Below are positions 27,383-36,900 of a DNA stretch of 64,000 nucleotides, in pieces. Source of the DNA: Bacteroidales bacterium (GTDB lineage Bacteria; Bacteroidota; Bacteroidia; Bacteroidales; Bacteroidaceae). The position numbers and the translations under genes are program-made. The stretch lies in contig SUXQ01000006.1 in assembly GCA_015060905.1 (NCBI GenBank), positions 62,001-126,000 of the forward strand, given 5' to 3'. Each line of letters begins with the position of its first letter. Position 1 is the stretch's first letter. The notes beneath the pieces are model-generated. The model did no database searches, had not been told where the DNA came from, and was given only the letters and a program-made list of their open reading frames with translations.

Positions 27383-28771
27383 CTACACTAAAGTCTCTAC
27401 AACCTTCATAATTTCAAGACCAACTGCATCAGCCTCCTCTTGAGTGGGAGCCTCGGAGTAAACGCGGATGATAGGCTCGGTGTTACTCTTTCTCAGATGT
27501 ACCCAACTATTCTCGAAGTCGAGCTTTACACCGTCAATGTCGTTGATTGCAGCCTTGCCTGCATACATTTCCTTTATTTTTACAAGGATAGCATCAACGT
27601 CGGTACCCGCTTGAAGGTCTATTCTATTCTTACCCATAAAATAAGCAGGATAGGTTGCTCGCAGTTCGCTCACCTTCTTACCCTCGTGCGCAAGATGGCT
27701 CAGGAAAAGTCCTATTCCCACAAGCGCGTCACGACCATAGTGGCTCTCGGGGTAAATTACTCCACCGTTACCCTCGCCGCCAATCACCGCGCCCGTCTCT
27801 TTCATCAATGTAACAACATTAACCTCGCCGACAGCCGACGCTGCATATTCGCCGCCACGCGCAACGGTAACGTCGCGCAACGCACGTGTCGAACTAAGGT
27901 TGGAAACAGTGTTTCCGGGAGTATGTTTAAGCACATAGTCGGCAACAGAAACAAGCGTATACTCCTCGCCGTACATTTCGCCATTCTCGCATATTATTGC
28001 CAAACGATCAACGTCGGGGTCCACCACAAATGCAACGTCGTTGCCCCCTTTTGCCATAAGCTCCATAATGTCACAAAGATTCTTTGCCAATGGCTCGGGG
28101 TTGTGCTGAAAATCGCCCGTAGGCTCGCAGTATAGCTTCTCGACGCTCTTGACGCCAAGCTGCTCCAGCAGCATGGGAAGAACAACGCCACCCACCGAAT
28201 TTACACAGTCAATAGCCACCTTGAAGCCTGCTTTTTTAATGGCCTCGACGTCTACAAGCGGCAATGCAAGCACTGCATCAATATGTTTCTGATTGTAAGA
28301 TTCATCAAGACGGTACTTTCCAAGAGTCTCAACGTCGGCGTACACAAACTCCTCGGCCTCGGCTATGCGCAGCACCTCTTGCCCCTCGGCAGCATTGAGA
28401 AACTCGCCACGCTCGTTAAGAAGCTTAAGGGCGTTCCATTGACGGGGATTGTGGCTCGCAGTGAGAATAATACCTCCACACGCACCCTCCATTGTCACGG
28501 CAAGCTCGGTTGTGGGGGTAGACGCAAGGCCAATGTCCACTACGTCGAAGCCCATGCCCATGAGCGTGCCACAAACAAGCTTATTGACCATTTCGCCCGA
28601 CAGTCGCGCGTCGCGGCCGACAACAATCTTGTTGCTCAATACTGTGGTTGTCTTACGTATCAGCGAAGCGTAGGCCGATGTTAATTTTACAACATCCAGA
28701 GGCGTCAATCCCTCATCGGCGTGTCCGCCGATGGTGCCTCTTATTCCCGAAATTGATTTAATTAACGTCAT
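27383..28771 (-). CDS. glmM: Phosphoglucosamine mutase
   Basis: A 462-residue alpha-D-phosphohexomutase. It has the active-site serine loop (ILTASHNPRQWNALK), the metal-binding loop (VVDPDVDRLAI), the sugar-specificity loop (GGEGNGGVIYPESH) and the phosphate-binding loop (RKSNTEPIIRVYSE). GlmM converts glucosamine-6-phosphate to glucosamine-1-phosphate for peptidoglycan and LPS; phosphomannomutase activity cannot be excluded. Its start overlaps the DUF4827 gene by 14 bases, a pairing I recall from other Bacteroidales. Confidence 0.9.
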   Translation of the reverse strand: MTLIKSISGIRGTIGGHADEGLTPLDVVKLTSAYASLIRKTTTVLSNKIVVGRDARLSGEMVNKLVCGTLMGMGFDVVDIGLASTPTTELAVTMEGACGGIILTASHNPRQWNALKLLNERGEFLNAAEGQEVLRIAEAEEFVYADVETLGKYRLDESYNQKHIDAVLALPLVDVEAIKKAGFKVAIDCVNSVGGVVLPMLLEQLGVKSVEKLYCEPTGDFQHNPEPLAKNLCDIMELMAKGGNDVAFVVDPDVDRLAIICENGEMYGEEYTLVSVADYVLKHTPGNTVSNLSSTRALRDVTVARGGEYAASAVGEVNVVTLMKETGAVIGGEGNGGVIYPESHYGRDALVGIGLFLSHLAHEGKKVSELRATYPAYFMGKNRIDLQAGTDVDAILVKIKEMYAGKAAINDIDGVKLDFENSWVHLRKSNTEPIIRVYSEAPTQEEADAVGLEIMKVVETLV

Positions 28772-29390
28772 AAAAATTCTTATCAGGTATAAATGTTATT
28801 TGATAAAAGCAGGGGTAAACATACGAAGAGGCGTTTGACGTACCCTTTGTATGCGGTACTATTAAATTTACTTTCGCATACTGCGAAGAATTTCTTGTAA
28901 GATACAGGTAAGGGAACGGTACCAACCAGCCCTCGGGGACAAAGCCACTATAGGTGGAATACATATAACCACTTGTGAAGGTGGCGGAATATGATCCGTG
29001 GCTCAATTCTACACGAAGATGGTCGGGGTTGTCCGAATCGAAAATGTTGCCTGTGATTGTGTCACCCTCGGAAATATTATACTCAAAGAAACGAGCCATA
29101 ATATTAAGTGTTTCACCCTCGTACATCTGACGGGCATTTTCCACGCCCTTTGGGTTGCTGACTATCTGCATGTAAACGTCGTCTATACACACATACTCAT
29201 TATTCTCAACGTCGGTTATAGAATCTTCGATAAATTCGTCAAATGAAATAACGTTAATGCCCTCGCTACGGATAAAAGCATTTATGGCGTCTCTCTCGCG
29301 TTCTTTCATGTCAGAATATGTAACTTCATCGTCACATGCTACAAATATTATTGCCAATAAAGGCAGTAACAGCAATAAAAGTCTATTTTT
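28758..29390 (-). CDS. DUF4827 family lipoprotein
   Basis: A 210-residue lipoprotein from the ATG at 29388-29390 (MKNRLLLLLLPLLAIIFVAC), with lipobox FVAC; nine extra codons upstream are open but unlikely to be used. The mature part (MKERERDAINAFIRSEGINV) fits DUF4827, related to exported FKBP-like proteins. A catalytic role is not established. It overlaps glmM, so the two are cotranscribed. A -7-like TAACTTTGC on the minus strand at 29448-29456 probably serves both. Confidence 0.82.
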   Translation of the reverse strand, partial: KNRLLLLLLPLLAIIFVACDDEVTYSDMKERERDAINAFIRSEGINVISFDEFIEDSITDVENNEYVCIDDVYMQIVSNPKGVENARQMYEGETLNIMARFFEYNISEGDTITGNIFDSDNPDHLRVELSHGSYSATFTSGYMYSTYSGFVPEGWLVPFPYLYLTRNSSQYAKVNLIVPHTKGTSNASSYVYPCFYQITFIPDKNFYDVN

Positions 29391-29708
29391 CATTTTTAAT
29401 ATCATCAATAATAACAATGTAACTACACTTTTTCGTGCAGCATAAGCGCAAAGTTACAATAAAAGAGAAACAAATAAAAATTTTATTTTGTTTTTTAGAT
29501 AATGTTTAGAAGTTGTTTAAAATAGTGTTTAAGATAATTCCATAATCAAAGGATTTATGTTCAATTTGAATTTAGGATACAAAAACCATGATAATGGAAA
29601 ATATGCGCTGTTTTTAACTTTTATTAATGCTAAATTAGTTGTTAAAAAGAGCAGTGGTAAACTTTTTTTATATAAAATCATCGTATATTTGCAAACAAAA
29701 AAATAATA
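29391..29708. other. AT-rich divergent region between DUF4827 and the LPS-kinase gene
   Basis: No gene is seen in these 318 bases. It holds candidate -7 boxes for both flanks: TAACTTTGC on the minus strand (29448-29456) and TATATTTGC on the plus strand (29684-29692), each with a poor -33 box. Bases 29506-29523 match one end of the MITE at 12861 at 16 of 18 positions, with no partner end visible, so this may be a relic. Confidence 0.5.
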
Positions 29709-30467
29709 ATGTTAGTACACATACATCCTAAATATATTCATCTGAAAAAAGAATTAGCAAAGATTCCTAATGGCGATTATGAATGTCTGCATACATTCTG
29801 CAACAACCGCAATATTGTGGAGCAGATAAAGGTCGCAGATTGCAACTTTGTATTAAAAAGGTACAAGGTACCCAATTTTGCCAACAGAATAATATATACA
29901 TTTTTCAGGAGGAGCAAAGCTCGTCGTGCTTACGACAATGCGCTTAAAATTTTGCGATTCGGGGTAAGTACCCCCTTTCCGGTCGCGTATATAGAAACGA
30001 AGCAAAAAGGGCTGTTCCACACAGGATATTTTATTTCGGAGTATATGGGATACGACACTCTCTCCAAATATAAGGACATTGAGCTTACCGAGGCAGAGAA
30101 TGATAAATTCAAAGAGGATTTTTTAAATTTCACCATAGAGTTGCACGAAAAAAGCATCCTGCCGCTTGACTATAATTCCGGAAATATTTTCTGCTACAAA
30201 GAGGAAAAAAACGGGCGATACAAATTTGCTCTTACCGATATTAACAGGGCTACTTTCGGTGATTTTCCAAGGTACAAGCCTATGCTCTCTTTTGCGCAGA
30301 TGGGGTTGCCACCCAAAGAGCTTGTGACGGTAATGACGGAATATTCCTCGCGTCGTAAACTTGACCTTGATGTTTCGCTTTTTCTTGTGTTATATTATAG
30401 AATAAGGCACAAGGTTAGGGCGTTTTTGAAAAAAAAGATAAAAAGGTTCTTCTCTGTTTTCAAATAA
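29709..30467 (+). CDS. Lipopolysaccharide (Kdo/WaaP-type) kinase-like protein
   Basis: A 252-residue protein kinase-like fold. The N-lobe lysine is in CNFVLKRYKVPNFANR; the catalytic-loop equivalent reads LHEKSILPLDYNSGNIFC with Asp and Asn in place; a metal-binding DFG equivalent reads ALTDINRATF. This pattern matches the Kdo kinase/WaaP/InaA group that phosphorylates the LPS core on the cytoplasmic side. The C-terminus is very basic (VRAFLKKKIKRFFSVFK), fitting membrane association. It is a single-gene unit ending at a strong terminator. Confidence 0.75.
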   Translation: MLVHIHPKYIHLKKELAKIPNGDYECLHTFCNNRNIVEQIKVADCNFVLKRYKVPNFANRIIYTFFRRSKARRAYDNALKILRFGVSTPFPVAYIETKQKGLFHTGYFISEYMGYDTLSKYKDIELTEAENDKFKEDFLNFTIELHEKSILPLDYNSGNIFCYKEEKNGRYKFALTDINRATFGDFPRYKPMLSFAQMGLPPKELVTVMTEYSSRRKLDLDVSLFLVLYYRIRHKVRAFLKKKIKRFFSVFK

Positions 30468-30486
30468 CCTTGTTTAATAATGAAGC

Positions 30487-30531
30487 ACCCAAAAAAGAGT
30501 GTCATTTTTTTCGACACTCTTTTTTGGGTGA
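30487..30531. terminator. Bidirectional terminator with an 18-bp perfect stem
   Basis: CACCCAAAAAAGAGTGTC (30487-30504) pairs exactly with 30514-30531 around a T-rich 9-base loop. It separates the kinase gene from the convergent isomerase gene ending at 30552. Confidence 0.92.
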
Positions 30532-30551
30532 AAGTAAGAATTACTAATCTA

Positions 30552-31547
30552 TTAATGTTTGTGGTCGCAACCCTCGTGCTTGTGCTCTTTTTCGGCAGCG
30601 CAAGGCTTTTGCTCTCTTACCTTTTTAATATACTCCATGCTCATGGCTATACACTCCATAGGAGATTTTCCCATGCTAGGCTGGTCCTGCTCGACGATGA
30701 GCCATTTGCTACCGGCCTCTTTGGCAGCTTTCATAAGAGCGGGTACATTCTGAACACCGCAGCCCAAAGGACGGAATTCAAACGCAGTGTTTGATTTTTT
30801 TTCATCCTCGTTAAGGCCGATAAGAGCATAGGGGTCACCTACCTGCTCGCCCTCAACATAATAGTCCTTCAAATGAACAACGGGGGCGCGGCCTGTGTAT
30901 TTGAGAAGATAATCAACGGGGTCCTGACCTGCATATTTTACCCAACATTCGTCAAGCTCCGTCTGCAAAAGGTCGGCTGGAATTGCGCTGTAAAGATAGT
31001 CGAGCCCAAACTCGCCACTCTCGAGTTTCTTAAATTCAAAGTCGTGGTTGTGATAAAGAAGTACAAGGCCTGCATCTTTTGCTTTCTGACCAATGGCGCG
31101 AATCTCCTCGACCATCTGCATGAATAGCTCACCACCGGGACGACGCTCCTCTGTTACATAAGGAACAACAATATATTGGCAACCAATAGCTTTATAGTCG
31201 GCAATTACCTTATCGACGTCTGCCAACATATCTGCCAAAGGAACGTGAGCAGAAATAGGATTAAGACCAATTTCGGCACACATAGCTTTTACCTGCTCGG
31301 GAGTATTGCCGAAGAGTCCTGCAAACTCAACGCCATCGTAGCCCATAGCTTTAATCTTCTGAAGAGTGCCTTTAAAGTCACTTGCCATTGCATCGCGCAC
31401 ACTGTAAAGCTGCACGCCTACGGGAAGACAACACTCTTTTTCTGCACACTCACTTTGCGCATCTGCACTTTTTGCTGCACCGCCACCACAAGAGATAAAA
31501 GTCATAATTGTAGCGCTGAGCATAATGAATTTTGAAAATTTTCTCAT
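30552..31547 (-). CDS. Exported sugar phosphate isomerase/epimerase-like TIM-barrel lipoprotein
   Basis: A 331-residue lipoprotein (lipobox TFISC) of the xylose isomerase-like TIM-barrel family: PVGVQLYSVRDAMASDFKGT, MGYDGVEFAGL, LLYHNHDFEF and WLIVEQDQPSM hold the likely metal and active-site residues. Exported members act beside Gfo/Idh/MocA oxidoreductases and DUF1080 proteins in 3-keto-sugar metabolism, and both occur elsewhere in this window. The C-terminus has a His/Cys-rich tail (CAAEKEHKHEGCDHKH) outside the barrel, which may bind metal. A -7-like TAAATTTGC lies at 31593-31601 on the minus strand. Confidence 0.85.
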   Translation of the reverse strand: MRKFSKFIMLSATIMTFISCGGGAAKSADAQSECAEKECCLPVGVQLYSVRDAMASDFKGTLQKIKAMGYDGVEFAGLFGNTPEQVKAMCAEIGLNPISAHVPLADMLADVDKVIADYKAIGCQYIVVPYVTEERRPGGELFMQMVEEIRAIGQKAKDAGLVLLYHNHDFEFKKLESGEFGLDYLYSAIPADLLQTELDECWVKYAGQDPVDYLLKYTGRAPVVHLKDYYVEGEQVGDPYALIGLNEDEKKSNTAFEFRPLGCGVQNVPALMKAAKEAGSKWLIVEQDQPSMGKSPMECIAMSMEYIKKVREQKPCAAEKEHKHEGCDHKH

Positions 31548-31720
31548 AGAAACAATTTTATAAAAATATTGATAATTAATCGAAAGGTTGGTGCAAATTT
31601 ATCAATATTATTGTAAAAACACAACAATTTGTCAAAGAGAGATATTAAATTTCTTTTTTAAATTGTTTTTTTTATTATCACATCTTCTATGTTAAAATGT
31701 ATTAAATGTAAGTACTGTGT

Positions 31721-31753
31721 ATTGCAAGGTACTATATATGTGGTTATATTTGC
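31721..31753 (+). promoter_or_regulatory. Promoter of the padR-pspC unit
   Basis: ATTG (31721-31724) and TATATTTGC (31745-31753) are 20 bases apart. The leader to the padR ATG would be about 45 bases. Autoregulation by the PadR protein at this site is plausible but no operator is clear. Confidence 0.6.
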
Positions 31754-31804
31754 AATGTGAAAATAGACAACGGCAACGGCTGTCAGTCGAAAAAAGTAAA
31801 AAAT

Positions 31805-32167
31805 ATGTATGTAGAAAATGTAAAATCCCAAATGCGCAAGGGGATGCTCGAGTACAGCATAATGCTGTTGCTGCGTGCGAAGCCCTGTTACAGTTCGGAC
31901 ATAATAGATGAGCTTGAGCATGCTAACCTTATTGTGGTCGAGGGAACATTGTACCCTCTGCTCAATCGCCTGAAAAAAGAGGGGATACTCGACTACGAGT
32001 GGCAGGAAAGTTCGGCCGGTCCCCCGCGTAAATATTACAGGCTGACCGAGGCGGGACTGCAGGCTCTTGCCCAATTAGATGAAAGTTGGTGCAACCTATC
32101 GAGCACCGTTACACACATTAAAGAAAAAAATAACAGTTTACCGACAATAAAAGATACAGAGCTATGA
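31805..32167 (+). CDS. PadR family transcriptional regulator
   Basis: A 120-residue regulator. The start at 31805 (MYVENVKSQMRKGMLEYSIM) is chosen because upstream codons overlap the predicted promoter. The winged helix includes GMLEYSIMLLLRAKPCYSSD, the recognition region VVEGTLYPLLNRLKKEGIL and the wing GPPRKYYRLTEAG. PadR proteins usually repress nearby membrane-stress or transport genes. It overlaps the PspC gene by four bases (ATGA), so translation is coupled. Confidence 0.92.
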   Translation: MYVENVKSQMRKGMLEYSIMLLLRAKPCYSSDIIDELEHANLIVVEGTLYPLLNRLKKEGILDYEWQESSAGPPRKYYRLTEAGLQALAQLDESWCNLSSTVTHIKEKNNSLPTIKDTEL

Positions 32168-33882
32168 AAAAATCATTTGAAGTGAATCTTGGCGGCAGAA
32201 TTTTCAATTTCGACGAGGATGCTTACGAACTACTTAATAATTATATAGAGAGCCTGAAAGGCTGCTTCGCGGCGCAGGATGGTGGCGACGAAATTATTGC
32301 AGATATTGAGGTGCGTCTGGGAGAATTGTGCGAGACACGTATGCGCGAGGGCAGTGCCCGCATAGTGGACTTTTCTATGATAGACGAGTTTATCACCCGC
32401 ATGGGGCGTCCCGAGACGTTTGCTCGGGAGAGTGTCGAGGAACAAGCGTCACCCGATGAAACAACCTCCGCATCCGACGGGCAGCAGAAGCGCGAGCCTT
32501 GGCGCGACGCAATGCTGCTGGGCAAAAAGCTCTTCCGCGACACGCGCAACGGGCTTTTAGGCGGAGTATTCAGCGGCCTTGCTGCATATACTGCTCTCAA
32601 CGTGTGGCTGTTGCGCATTGTTGCTATACTGCTTTTTATTTTTGTTGGCGGCATTATAGTTCCCATTGTATATGTGGTTGCGTGGCTCACCTTGCCGATG
32701 GCTGTGTCTGTTACCGACCTAATGCGTATGCGCGACATTAAGGCTGCTCCCGGCGAAAGGGTCGAGGATGCTTGGGCGCGCGAGTATGAACGCTGCTCGG
32801 CCGAGATTATGAACGGTGGCGTTGCCCGCGACAATAAAGGCTGTCTGTCGTGGTTTATAATTGTACTGTTGCTACTGATTCTTCTGCCGATAATTTTTAT
32901 GCTTGCGTTTCTCGGATTTATAAGTAATACAATTTTTGGTGAATTACCTTCTTTCTTCGACTCTATGGGTGGCAATAATTTTATAGAACTATCTTTGATG
33001 CTGGGAGAAATAGTGTATCCTTTCCTTATATTTATTCCTATATTCCTGATAGGCCACTATTTACTTAAAAAGAAGAATAAAGTGCGTCCGCTTAAAAAAT
33101 GGCTGAAAATATTTCTTATTGCCTTGTGGGTAATATTGTTGGGAATATTCCTCGTCTCCGACAATAAAAGCGTGAAACTTCCTTTCTTTAAATATGAAAA
33201 GAGAATGTATAATAACAGCCCTTCCACAATGAAAATGACCGAGACTGTGGTTGAAACGCCCATCGAGAATATAAAGAGCCTTCTCGCCGAGTTTGAAAAA
33301 ATAGCAGCCTCGCCCGAAGCAACGAAACTGAAAAACTATTTTTTCGCTCCCGATAAATATGCCGACAGTGATAGATGTACCCGCGTACTGTGGCATTGTA
33401 TCACTAAGGCAAGCAGTGATTCGCTTGTTCCTTTTGCAGTTGAATGTACCAGACTGGACGATAAAGTAATATGGACAATTATGCCTCGCGACGAGTGGAT
33501 GGAGTATGTAGAAACTCCAGCCTCTGTCGCAAGGATAGAGATTGTGGGCACTATTAATCCCTCGCTTGATTATTTATCAAATATTTCTTGTGTGGTCGAC
33601 ACTGTGGAAAAGAAAGTGTATGTGAGCAGTTTCCATAGTTGCGTTAGCGATAGTGTGCAAATATCAAAGAATTCAATTCCCGGTTGGAGCGTGGAACTTG
33701 TGGATGAGGAAACAACGCAGCCTGCTCACTCCGACAGGGTAGAATTACTAATGAGAGTAGGTTATCCCATAAAAGGCTCTTTGCCATCATTGTTGGTGAG
33801 AGAAATTGCACCCGACAATTCTGTTGTTGAAAAAAATATTCTTCAGACAGTTTACAAAGATCGTGAGCGTACGTTAGAATAA
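32164..33882 (+). CDS. PspC domain membrane protein
   Basis: A 572-residue protein. The N-terminal about 110 residues are cytoplasmic and acidic. The PspC domain follows (RLFRDTRNGLLGGVFSGLAA-type stretch with LRIVAILLFIFVGGIIVPIV). Further membrane helices lie at about residues 237-262, 285-306 and 315-332, then a periplasmic C-terminal domain of about 230 residues without a known signature. PspC proteins sense envelope stress. Cotranscription with padR is a common Bacteroidales arrangement. A terminator follows directly. Confidence 0.85.
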   Translation: MKKSFEVNLGGRIFNFDEDAYELLNNYIESLKGCFAAQDGGDEIIADIEVRLGELCETRMREGSARIVDFSMIDEFITRMGRPETFARESVEEQASPDETTSASDGQQKREPWRDAMLLGKKLFRDTRNGLLGGVFSGLAAYTALNVWLLRIVAILLFIFVGGIIVPIVYVVAWLTLPMAVSVTDLMRMRDIKAAPGERVEDAWAREYERCSAEIMNGGVARDNKGCLSWFIIVLLLLILLPIIFMLAFLGFISNTIFGELPSFFDSMGGNNFIELSLMLGEIVYPFLIFIPIFLIGHYLLKKKNKVRPLKKWLKIFLIALWVILLGIFLVSDNKSVKLPFFKYEKRMYNNSPSTMKMTETVVETPIENIKSLLAEFEKIAASPEATKLKNYFFAPDKYADSDRCTRVLWHCITKASSDSLVPFAVECTRLDDKVIWTIMPRDEWMEYVETPASVARIEIVGTINPSLDYLSNISCVVDTVEKKVYVSSFHSCVSDSVQISKNSIPGWSVELVDEETTQPAHSDRVELLMRVGYPIKGSLPSLLVREIAPDNSVVEKNILQTVYKDRERTLE

Positions 33883-33896
33883 TGATTATATTAAAA

Positions 33897-33938
33897 AACA
33901 GCACCTCAAAAGCCGTCGCTTTTGAGGTGCTGTTTTTT
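33897..33938. terminator. Terminator after the pspC gene
   Basis: A 16-bp perfect stem (33897-33912 with 33919-33934, loop CCGTCG) followed by a T run on the plus strand and flanked by A on the other side. It can also serve the convergent metallophosphoesterase gene ending at 33972. Confidence 0.92.
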
Positions 33939-33971
33939 ATTGGGCGGCTGTGTCAATCAGCCTTTCTGTGA

Positions 33972-36900
33972 TTATTCAATTGTGCCCATTGTTGCAATCT
34001 GCTCGGCTGTAAAGGCCTTGTTCCAGAAGTAAATACCTGCAATATCAATATCAGCAACCTCACCATCATTGTCACAGAAGAGGTAAGCACCACTCTTGTC
34101 CATTACCCATCTGTCACTGTTGGTGCTTGTTGATGTATTTACCAATTTACCATTTATATACACCGAAGGATAACCAGCCTTTACAACGATAGCAATTTTG
34201 CACCATTCATTAGTGGGAACGCTACCGGCGTAGCCGAATCCGGACACGCCTAACCCAACCTCACCGGTTGATTTTATAAAGATTCCGGCATCCCCATCGT
34301 TTTTCAAGTTCGTTTGAAGCAGTCCGCGCCACGTGTGAGAAGGCACTCTAACATCAAACACAACAGTGTAGTTGCCGAGATTCTCAGACTCGTTAAGCTC
34401 CATTTTAAAACATGTGGAACTTTTCAAGGTGATTCCACCTTCTATTACATTGACAGTAGCACTTTCGGGAGAAGCATACGCAGTGGGGGCACTGTTATTT
34501 GCGCCAAATTTGTAGGGAACGAGCTTTGCACTACCCTCGCTGCTTGTATAAAGGTCGGTGGCATTATCGAACAACCATTTGCCGGAGCATTTGGGAAGGG
34601 TACCTCCGCTGAATTCTTGTTTAACGTTGATTGTTACAAATACAACGTCGTCGCCATCTTTTTCTTTGATGGATATTGTACCCTCGCGGGTGCCTGCTGT
34701 TTCAAGGTCGTCGGCCTTGAATTTGTAGGTTGTCGAGCCTGTGGCGGGTGTTCCTTCGACGAGTTTAATCCATTCGGGAAGCACAAACTCAGGAATTACA
34801 GAAGAATTTAAGTCGATGGTAAATTCGTTCTTATTTTCGAGAAGTTCTATGCTCTTGGTCTCAGAATAGATGTATTTGTAATCAATCTCGCCCAATGCTG
34901 CTACTTGCATTGTGCTTAAAGGCTCGTCCCAATAGCGTATTTCGGCAACCTCGAAATTCATACGTTCACCATTTTCATCTCCAAACAGATAGCACCCTTT
35001 GGGGTCGAGGCACCATGCGCCGTTATAATCATTCTTTCCGGGGGTTACAAGCTCGCCATCAAGATAAGCATTGGGTATTCCGTTTTTAACTGTTAAGATT
35101 ATTCTGTGCCAACGTCCTGCGTACACATGACCTCCATAGCCCCAGTTTCCATTTGCATATACACCTACCTCTGCTTTTTCGTTTATGAAGACCATTGCAT
35201 CAGTGGCGTTGTCGAGGTCGGGTTGCAACAGGGCATTAAAATCGTTGTTCTTCTCCTCGCGCAGGTCGTACATAATGGTGTAGTTCTTTATTTTCTCATC
35301 AGAAGCTGCAGCAAATTGTACGTTAAGCAAGATGTCTTTGGGCAGCAATATAGCTTTATTATCGGATGCGGGGCCGGCTGTTTGCTCTATTTTAGAGCCG
35401 AGAATATCGACCATTGTTACCTCTTTACCATTCATGCGTCCGGCCTGCATTGTAAAGTTTGCATCACCACTGTTTGCAAGTACATTTTCTGCATTTTCAA
35501 ATGTCCACACTCCTTTTGCAGTAGGAATCTCGCCATTGCTATTCTTTTGTACCAATGGGATTGTAACTGGTGTAATGCCGCTACCTTCGGGAGCCGAAAT
35601 TACAAGTTCGCCTGTGCGCTTGAGAACATCTTCGGGCATTGCATCCACTGCAAACACGTATGTGAAGCTACCCATAGAGGGAACGGGGCGTAACAGATGT
35701 ACCCATTCGGGGCATGCAAACGAAGGTTCAACTGTTGATGTTACGGTTAATTTGAACTCTTTTTCATCGAGGAGATTAACTTCTTTTTGCGCAACTGTCA
35801 TCTTTTCCTCGTTTGTTATAAATCCAAGAGTTACCACCTGTGCATCGTTCAATGCTTCGTCCCACAATGCAATTTCGGCAACATCAATATCATCAACCTC
35901 GCCATCTTCGTCGCAGAAAAGGTATGCGCCGGCAGATTGAATTTCCCAACGTACATCGCTAAATGTTGCTTGGGTTACTTTTTCGCCATCAACATAAATT
36001 GCGGGACTGCCATTTGATACGCTTACAACAATACGATGCCATGTATCTGTTGCGCATTGACCGCCATAACCCATTGTCTTATAATTCAATCCCACATTAC
36101 CGGATTTGTTTATAAATATATCTGCATCGTTGTTGTTATTGACGCTTGTTTGCAGAAGCGCATGGTAATTGCTGAAGCTTGATACGCGAACGTCATACAT
36201 AATGGTGTATGAAGATAATTTACCTGAGGGCTCTAATTTGAACATTGAGCCTTTGGACAGATGCAACGCTCTGTTTGTTGCTGTGGGACCATCAACATAC
36301 TGCATATTCGACTCGGAGAGCTTCTCGTTCATTGTAATATATCCGTTGCTTGCCACAACACCGGGGGTTATTTGTATAGGGCCTTCGCTGTTGGAAATTA
36401 TGTCGTTGGGGCTGTCAAATTTCCACAGGCCTATACGTTGAGGAATTATAACATCACCCACATTGGGTGTAAACGTGGAACTTACAATTTTTTCGGAAGC
36501 ATTTTCGTAAGAATCGTATGCAACAACCGCTGCCGTATATTCTGCACCAATTTCGAGACCGCCGAATGTTACTGTCAATGAGTCGGGCATTTCGCTGTTC
36601 TTGTAGAATTCCGAGAATATCCAACGGTTTTTCACTGCGTAGCCTTTGCTGTTTATAATCTGTACTTTGTAGCGGAAAACAACATCGTTGTCGCTTGCCT
36701 GCGGGAAGGTTACAGACACGCCCGAACCTGTTGTAACTATCTTAACAGCAGCCTCGCTTGCAAATTCGGGTGCGGGGAGGCCGTCGCGCAGCTTTTTGCC
36801 GTAAATATTGTCGTATGTATCGCGTATGTCGGCGTATGCAAACTGTGAGCCGTCGAAAGGAGCCTTCAGCAACCAACGGTTGTCGGGCTGAATCTCTTCG

